Below the pieces are notes generated by a model. The model saw nothing but the letters and a program-made list of their open reading frames with translations. It was not told where the DNA came from and did no database searches. Of a stretch of DNA of 8,684 nucleotides, positions 5,276-8,684 are shown piece by piece. Every line of letters starts with the position of its first letter. The first letter of the stretch is position 1. Origin of the DNA: JBBSTY01 sp038235385 (lineage in GTDB: Bacteria > Actinomycetota > Acidimicrobiia > Acidimicrobiales > Acidimicrobilacustridaceae); NCBI GenBank assembly GCA_038235385.1, contig JBBSTY010000156.1, positions 1 through 8,684 on the forward strand. Direction: 5' to 3'. The translations under genes were made by a program, and so were the position numbers.

Positions 5276-5602
5276 GTGCAGAGCGTGGTGGCCTGGGTGC
5301 CCGACCTGATGGATCGATCGAAGATCACCGCGGCGGCCGTCGGCGCGGTGCGGTTCGTGCGCCGCCCCGACGAGCTCGCCGATGGTGCGGCGGCCGCCGA
5401 CCTGGTCGTGGTCGACCTCGGCCGCGACGACGTCACCGAGCTCCTGGGCGTGCTCGCCGACGTGGCTGCCCTCGGGGTGCGCGTGATCGGCTTCGGACCC
5501 CACGTCGACCGCGACGTGCTCGACGAGGCGCGTGCCGCGGGGTGCAGCCAGGTGCTCACCCGCTCGGCCTTCTTCTCGCAGCTCGACACGCTCCTCGCCT
5601 GA
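5276..5602 (+). CDS. Small receiver-like (CheY-fold) protein upstream of glnD
   Basis: This 108-residue protein looks like a stand-alone alternating beta/alpha domain of receiver (CheY-like) type. It has strand 1 SVVAWVPD, strand 3 DLVVVDLG with Asp47 where the phosphoacceptor would sit, strand 4 VRVIGFGPHVD and strand 5 QVLTRSAFF, followed by a closing helix. Asp10 and Asp13 could stand in for the acidic pair. Strand 4 is followed by no Ser/Thr in the usual place and strand 5 by Thr-Arg rather than a clear Lys-Pro, so the phosphorylation site looks degenerate. It has no output domain. GTG 5276 is supported by the -10-like TAGGTT just upstream. It lies 78 nt before glnD, on the same strand, with a small hairpin between. 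The fold assignment is by pattern only; it may be a signalling protein or an unrelated Rossmann-like domain. Confidence 0.7.
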   Translation: MQSVVAWVPDLMDRSKITAAAVGAVRFVRRPDELADGAAAADLVVVDLGRDDVTELLGVLADVAALGVRVIGFGPHVDRDVLDEARAAGCSQVLTRSAFFSQLDTLLA

Positions 5603-5622
5603 TCGGCGATCCCTCGCCCGTT

Positions 5623-5637
5623 GCCCGGTCGCCGGGC
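5623..5637 (+). terminator. Short GC hairpin between the receiver-like gene and glnD
   Basis: GCCCGG (5623-5628) pairs with CCGGGC (5632-5637) around a 3-nt loop, 20 nt after the receiver-like stop and before the glnD promoter-like site. It may be a compact terminator, but there is no U-tract and the stem is only 6 bp. Confidence 0.35.
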
Positions 5638-5669
5638 GGCCGACCATCGGGTCCCGTTCGTGGCGCACG

Positions 5670-5680
5670 TACACTGCGGC
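5670..5680 (+). promoter_or_regulatory. Putative -10 element and leaderless start of glnD
   Basis: TACACT at 5670-5675 ends 5 nt before the ATG at 5681. There is no Shine-Dalgarno sequence. It fits TANNNT well and suggests glnD can be transcribed on its own, with an mRNA starting at or within a base or two of the start codon. Confidence 0.55.
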
Positions 5681-7972
5681 ATGGTTCGGCCGCTGGAGCG
5701 CGATCAGCTCGTCGCTGATCCGGCGCTCGCGGGCCTCGACCTCTGCCGGGTCTACAGCGACCACGTCGACCGGTGGCTCGCCGACCTCTTCGCCGATGCG
5801 GATCCCCCCGATGGGGTGGCGCTCGTCGCCGTGGGCGGGTACGGACGCGCCGAGCTCTCGCCCCAGAGCGACCTCGACCTGGTGCTGCTGCACCGATCCG
5901 GGACCGACGTCGGCGCCCTCGCCGACCGGATCTGGTACCCGATCTGGGATGCGGGGCTCAAGCTCGGCCACAGCGTCCGCACCCCCAAGGACGCGCTCGC
6001 CCTGGCATCGGAGGATCTCGACACCGCCACATCGCTGCTCTCGATGCGCGCCGTCGCCGGCGACGCCGATCTCGCTCGCGACCTCGCCGACCGGGCGGCG
6101 GCGCTGTGGCGCTCGCGTGCCCAGCACTGGCTCGGCGAGGCGAGCCGGCGGGTCCACGCCCGCCACGCGGCGTCGGGAGAGGTCGCGTTCCTGCTCGAGC
6201 CGGACCTCAAGGAGGGGCGGGGCGGCCTCCGCGACGTGCACTGCATCCGGTGGGCCGAGATGGCCCGCCCGGTGATGTCGGCCGGCGACGACGAGGTGCT
6301 GTCCGCGGCCTACGACGTGTTGGTGTCGGCTCGCGTCGAGCTCCACCGCCGCACCGGTCGATCCGGTGATCGTCTGGTGCTCCAGGAGCAGGACAGCGTG
6401 GCGGCGGCCCTCGGCTACGCCGATGCCGACGAGCTGATGCGAGCGGTCTCCACCGCGGCGCGCACCATCGCGTGGCGTGGCGACGAGGTGTGGAACGGCA
6501 TCGAGTCCTCGGCGGGTGGCCGGTCGGGCATCCGGCGCCGTCGGGATCGGGAGGTGGCACCCGGACTGGTGCTCCGCGGGGACGTGATCGTGCTCACCGC
6601 CGACGACCCGGCGTCGGATCCCCACCTGGTGCTGCGCACCGCCGAGGCGGCGGCCCGGAACGACGCGCGGATCGACCGGCAGAGCCTCGAGCGCCTGGCC
6701 GATGCCGCCGCGCCGGGGCCCGTTCGATGGGACGACGACGGGCGTGCCCTGTTCGCCGCCCTCCTGCTCGCCGGACCGCCCGCCGTCGGGGTGGTGGAGG
6801 CGCTCGACCAGATGGGTCTGTGGGTGCCGTTGCTGCCCGAGTGGGAGATGGTGCGGTTCCGACCGCAGCGCAACGCCTATCACACCTACACCGTCGATCG
6901 GCACCTCGCCGAGACCGCTGCCAACGCCGCCGCGCTGGCCCATCGGGTCGACCGCCCCGACCTGCTCGTGGTGGGGGCGCTGCTGCACGACATCGGCAAG
7001 GGGTACCCCGGCGACCACACCGTCGTCGGGATCGACCTGGTCGGCCGCATCGGCGAGCGCATGGGGTACCCGCCCACCGACATCGCGGTGCTGCAGGACC
7101 TCGTGCGCCACCACCTGCTGCTGCCCGACGTCGCCACCCGGCGCGACCTCACCGACGACGGGACGCTCCGGATGGTGGCGGGCGCCATCGGGAACGAGCG
7201 CACCTTGCGGCTCCTCGCCGCCCTCACCGAGGCCGACTCCCTCGCGACCGGTCCGGCCGCGTGGAACCGGTGGAAGGCGCAGCTCGTCGACGAGCTCGTG
7301 GAACGCACCGCCATCGTGCTCGGGGGCGGAAGCCTGGCCGACGCCACCGTCGACTCGTTCCCGAGCGATGCCCAGCGCGCCCTGATGGCTGACGGCGGCG
7401 ACGTCGTCGACGCCGCGGGCGACACGCTCACCGTGGTGAGCGCCGACCGGCCCGGGCTCTTCAGCCGCGTCGCCGGCGTGCTCGCGCTCAACGGTCTCGA
7501 CGTGCTCGATGCCGCCGCGGTCACCAACGACGCCGGCACGGCACTGGAGGTGTTCCGGGTCGAGTCCGGCGCCGGGACACCGATCCCGTGGGATCGGGTG
7601 CGCCGCGACCTCGAACGGGCCCTCTCCGGTCGCCTCGCCGTGGCCGCCAGGCTGGCCGAACGGGCTCGGGAGTACCACCGCCCGACGGTGGCGCCACGCG
7701 GACCGGTGGCGCCGGCCGTGAAGGTCGACAACGAGATCTCCGACACGGCGACGGTCGTCGAGGTGCACGCCGCCGACGCCATCGGCGCGCTGTACCGGTT
7801 GACCCGCGCCATCGCCGAGCTCCAGCTCGACATCCGCTCGGCGAAGGCGCAGACCATGGCGCTCGAGCTGGTCGACTCGTTCTACCTGCGCGACCGCGAC
7901 GGCGAGAAGATCACCGATCCCGAAGCCCTCGGCGAGATCGAGCGGGCGCTCCTGCACGCCCTGGTGGAGTGA
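5681..7972 (+). CDS. glnD: [Protein-PII] nucleotidyltransferase / nucleotidyl-removing enzyme GlnD
   Basis: This 763-residue protein has the full GlnD architecture. The nucleotidyltransferase domain carries GGYGRAELSPQSDLDL (52-67), with metal-binding Asp64 and Asp66, and PDLKEGRGGLRDVH (174-187). The HD hydrolase domain carries HTYTVDRH (401-408), HDIGK (436-440) and HH at 477-478. Two ACT domains follow, the first starting near 582 with ADRPGLFSRVAGV and the second at about 689-763. GlnD senses glutamine through the ACT domains and adds or removes a nucleotide on the PII protein, controlling ammonium assimilation. In studied actinobacteria (Streptomyces, Corynebacterium) it adenylylates GlnK rather than uridylylating it, which probably applies here. 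It is shorter than the E. coli enzyme (about 890). ATG 5681 follows a -10-like TACACT; the earlier in-frame TTG at 5621 abuts the upstream hairpin. The usual amtB and glnK neighbours are absent. Confidence 0.95.
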   Translation: MVRPLERDQLVADPALAGLDLCRVYSDHVDRWLADLFADADPPDGVALVAVGGYGRAELSPQSDLDLVLLHRSGTDVGALADRIWYPIWDAGLKLGHSVRTPKDALALASEDLDTATSLLSMRAVAGDADLARDLADRAAALWRSRAQHWLGEASRRVHARHAASGEVAFLLEPDLKEGRGGLRDVHCIRWAEMARPVMSAGDDEVLSAAYDVLVSARVELHRRTGRSGDRLVLQEQDSVAAALGYADADELMRAVSTAARTIAWRGDEVWNGIESSAGGRSGIRRRRDREVAPGLVLRGDVIVLTADDPASDPHLVLRTAEAAARNDARIDRQSLERLADAAAPGPVRWDDDGRALFAALLLAGPPAVGVVEALDQMGLWVPLLPEWEMVRFRPQRNAYHTYTVDRHLAETAANAAALAHRVDRPDLLVVGALLHDIGKGYPGDHTVVGIDLVGRIGERMGYPPTDIAVLQDLVRHHLLLPDVATRRDLTDDGTLRMVAGAIGNERTLRLLAALTEADSLATGPAAWNRWKAQLVDELVERTAIVLGGGSLADATVDSFPSDAQRALMADGGDVVDAAGDTLTVVSADRPGLFSRVAGVLALNGLDVLDAAAVTNDAGTALEVFRVESGAGTPIPWDRVRRDLERALSGRLAVAARLAERAREYHRPTVAPRGPVAPAVKVDNEISDTATVVEVHAADAIGALYRLTRAIAELQLDIRSAKAQTMALELVDSFYLRDRDGEKITDPEALGEIERALLHALVE

Positions 7973-8050
7973 TGGGTCCGCTCGTCACGGCCGCCTCCCT
8001 GCGGCGGTGCCTGTCGCGTTCGTTGCCGGTCGGGTTCGGGGCCGGTTCGG

Positions 8051-8062
8051 TAGGGTCGCGAC
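8051..8062 (+). promoter_or_regulatory. Putative -10 element and leaderless start of the Nudix gene
   Basis: TAGGGT at 8051-8056 ends 6 nt before the GTG at 8063. No Shine-Dalgarno sequence is present. It is the same hexamer as before chdC and the same arrangement as at four other genes here. Confidence 0.55.
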
Positions 8063-8684
8063 GTGGCTGATCGCTCTCCTCCCACCCAACAGGACCTGGT
8101 GCGCTGGAGCGAGGCGCTCTCGGGCATCGCCCGCACCGGCCTCGGCTTCACCGAGAGCCAGTACGAGCGGGAGCGCTTCGAGGAGGTGCTCGCCGTCGCC
8201 GCCGACATGCGCAACGCCGCCGGCAGCGAGTACGAGATCGCCGAGCTGATCGAGGGGTGGATGGGCTCGGTCGGCGACGGCGTCGCCGGCTACCAGACCC
8301 CCAAGGTGGCGGTCGGCGCCGTCGTCGGCAACGACGCCCACGAGATCCTGCTCATCGAGCGGGCGGATTCGGGCATCTGGCTCTATCCCACCGGGTGGGC
8401 CGACATCGGGTACTCGGCGGCGGAGGTCGCCGAGAAGGAGGTGCAGGAGGAGACCGGCATCGAGTGCGAGGTGGTGCAGCTCATCGCCGTCCTCGACGGC
8501 ATGCGCCTCGGGTTCACGCCGATCCCGCTGTACTCGCTGGTGTTCCACTGCCGGGCCGTCGGCGGGGAGCTGGAGCCGCACCCGCTCGAGTGCACCGACG
8601 TCGGCTGGTTCGCCCAGGACGCCCTGCCCGACCGCACCGCCGGTGTCCACCAGTGGGCGGACCAGGCGTGGGGCGGCCGCCGCG
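8063..8684 (+). CDS. Nudix hydrolase with N-terminal Nudix_N domain (3' end outside window)
   Basis: The visible 207 residues start at GTG 8063 and run off the window edge. The N-terminal part, DLVRWSEALSGIARTGLGFT (11-30) then YERERFEEVLAVAADM (34-49), matches the Nudix_N domain (PF12535). The Nudix fold follows from about residue 79 with a Nudix box at 111-132 (GWADIGYSAAEVAEK then EVQEETGI). Tyr replaces the first Glu of the classical box and Lys replaces its Arg, as I recall for this subfamily (GWADVGYSP type), while the metal-binding EVQEE core is intact. Relatives hydrolyse nucleoside diphosphate derivatives such as ADP-ribose, but the substrate cannot be read from this sequence. It is a cytoplasmic enzyme. 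It lies 90 nt after glnD and appears to have its own promoter. The product type is secure; the exact substrate is open. Confidence 0.9.
   Translation, partial: MADRSPPTQQDLVRWSEALSGIARTGLGFTESQYERERFEEVLAVAADMRNAAGSEYEIAELIEGWMGSVGDGVAGYQTPKVAVGAVVGNDAHEILLIERADSGIWLYPTGWADIGYSAAEVAEKEVQEETGIECEVVQLIAVLDGMRLGFTPIPLYSLVFHCRAVGGELEPHPLECTDVGWFAQDALPDRTAGVHQWADQAWGGRR

Noticed and set aside
5054..7957. A 967-codon open frame on the minus strand, antisense to glnD
   Set aside because: Long antisense open frames are expected opposite real genes in very GC-rich DNA because stop codons are rare. Its translation is low-complexity, rich in Gly, Arg, Val, His and Asp with no recognisable motif, whereas the plus strand encodes full GlnD.
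7990..8005. GCCGC/GCGGC hairpin after glnD as a terminator
   Set aside because: The stem is only 5 bp with a 6-nt loop and no U-tract. Such repeats are common by chance at this base composition.
1..8684. CRISPR array, insertion sequence, prophage, tRNA/rRNA or defence genes
   Set aside because: I looked for direct-repeat arrays, transposase motifs, terminal inverted repeats and tRNA-like cloverleaves and saw none. The genes are ordinary chromosomal types with uniform composition.

Overview
The window is high-GC DNA (roughly 70% or more G+C by eye) with the codon bias, GTG starts and leaderless-looking starts of a free-living actinobacterium. The GroEL tail (GGGDMDF), an actinobacterial-type coproheme decarboxylase, several conserved actinobacterial hypotheticals and the gene mix would fit the class Acidimicrobiia, but that placement is inference. 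Everything looks chromosomal and housekeeping. I see no insertion sequence, phage gene, CRISPR array, tRNA or rRNA.

Layout. 1-176: 3' end of groEL, followed by two consecutive hairpins (183-202 and 218-258). 354-1148 (+): fdhD, sulfurtransferase for molybdenum-cofactor formate dehydrogenase. 1231-1917 (+): chdC/hemQ, last step of the coproporphyrin-dependent haem pathway. 1943-2764 (+): larE-type sacrificial sulfurtransferase. 2761-3579 (+): an unrecognised protein with a C-terminal four-cysteine zinc-ribbon-like motif, whose GTG start overlaps the larE stop. 3648-3995 (-) and 4028-4528 (-): a two-gene unit of an unknown small acidic-tailed protein and a DUF427 protein. 4647-5177 (+): conserved hypothetical. 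5276-5602 (+): small receiver-like protein. 5681-7972 (+): glnD, the PII-modifying enzyme. 8063-8684 (+, runs off the window): Nudix hydrolase with a Nudix_N domain.

The first half groups three unrelated cofactor-maturation enzymes: Mo-cofactor sulfuration, coprohaem decarboxylation and nickel-pincer-type sulfur insertion. Each lacks its usual partners within the window (no formate dehydrogenase, no hemE/hemY/cpfC, no larA/B/C). The second half holds nitrogen regulation (glnD without glnK or amtB beside it) and nucleotide metabolism. Convergent transcription meets at about 3580-3647, and a divergent promoter region lies at 4529-4646.

The most striking non-coding signal is a recurring start architecture: a TANNNT hexamer ending 5-7 nt before the start codon, with no Shine-Dalgarno sequence, in front of fdhD, chdC, the receiver-like gene, glnD and the Nudix gene. 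It predicts leaderless transcripts and fixes the starts of these genes. I found no convincing new defence or mobile system. The best candidate for undescribed biology is the orphan larE with its overlapping zinc-ribbon partner.
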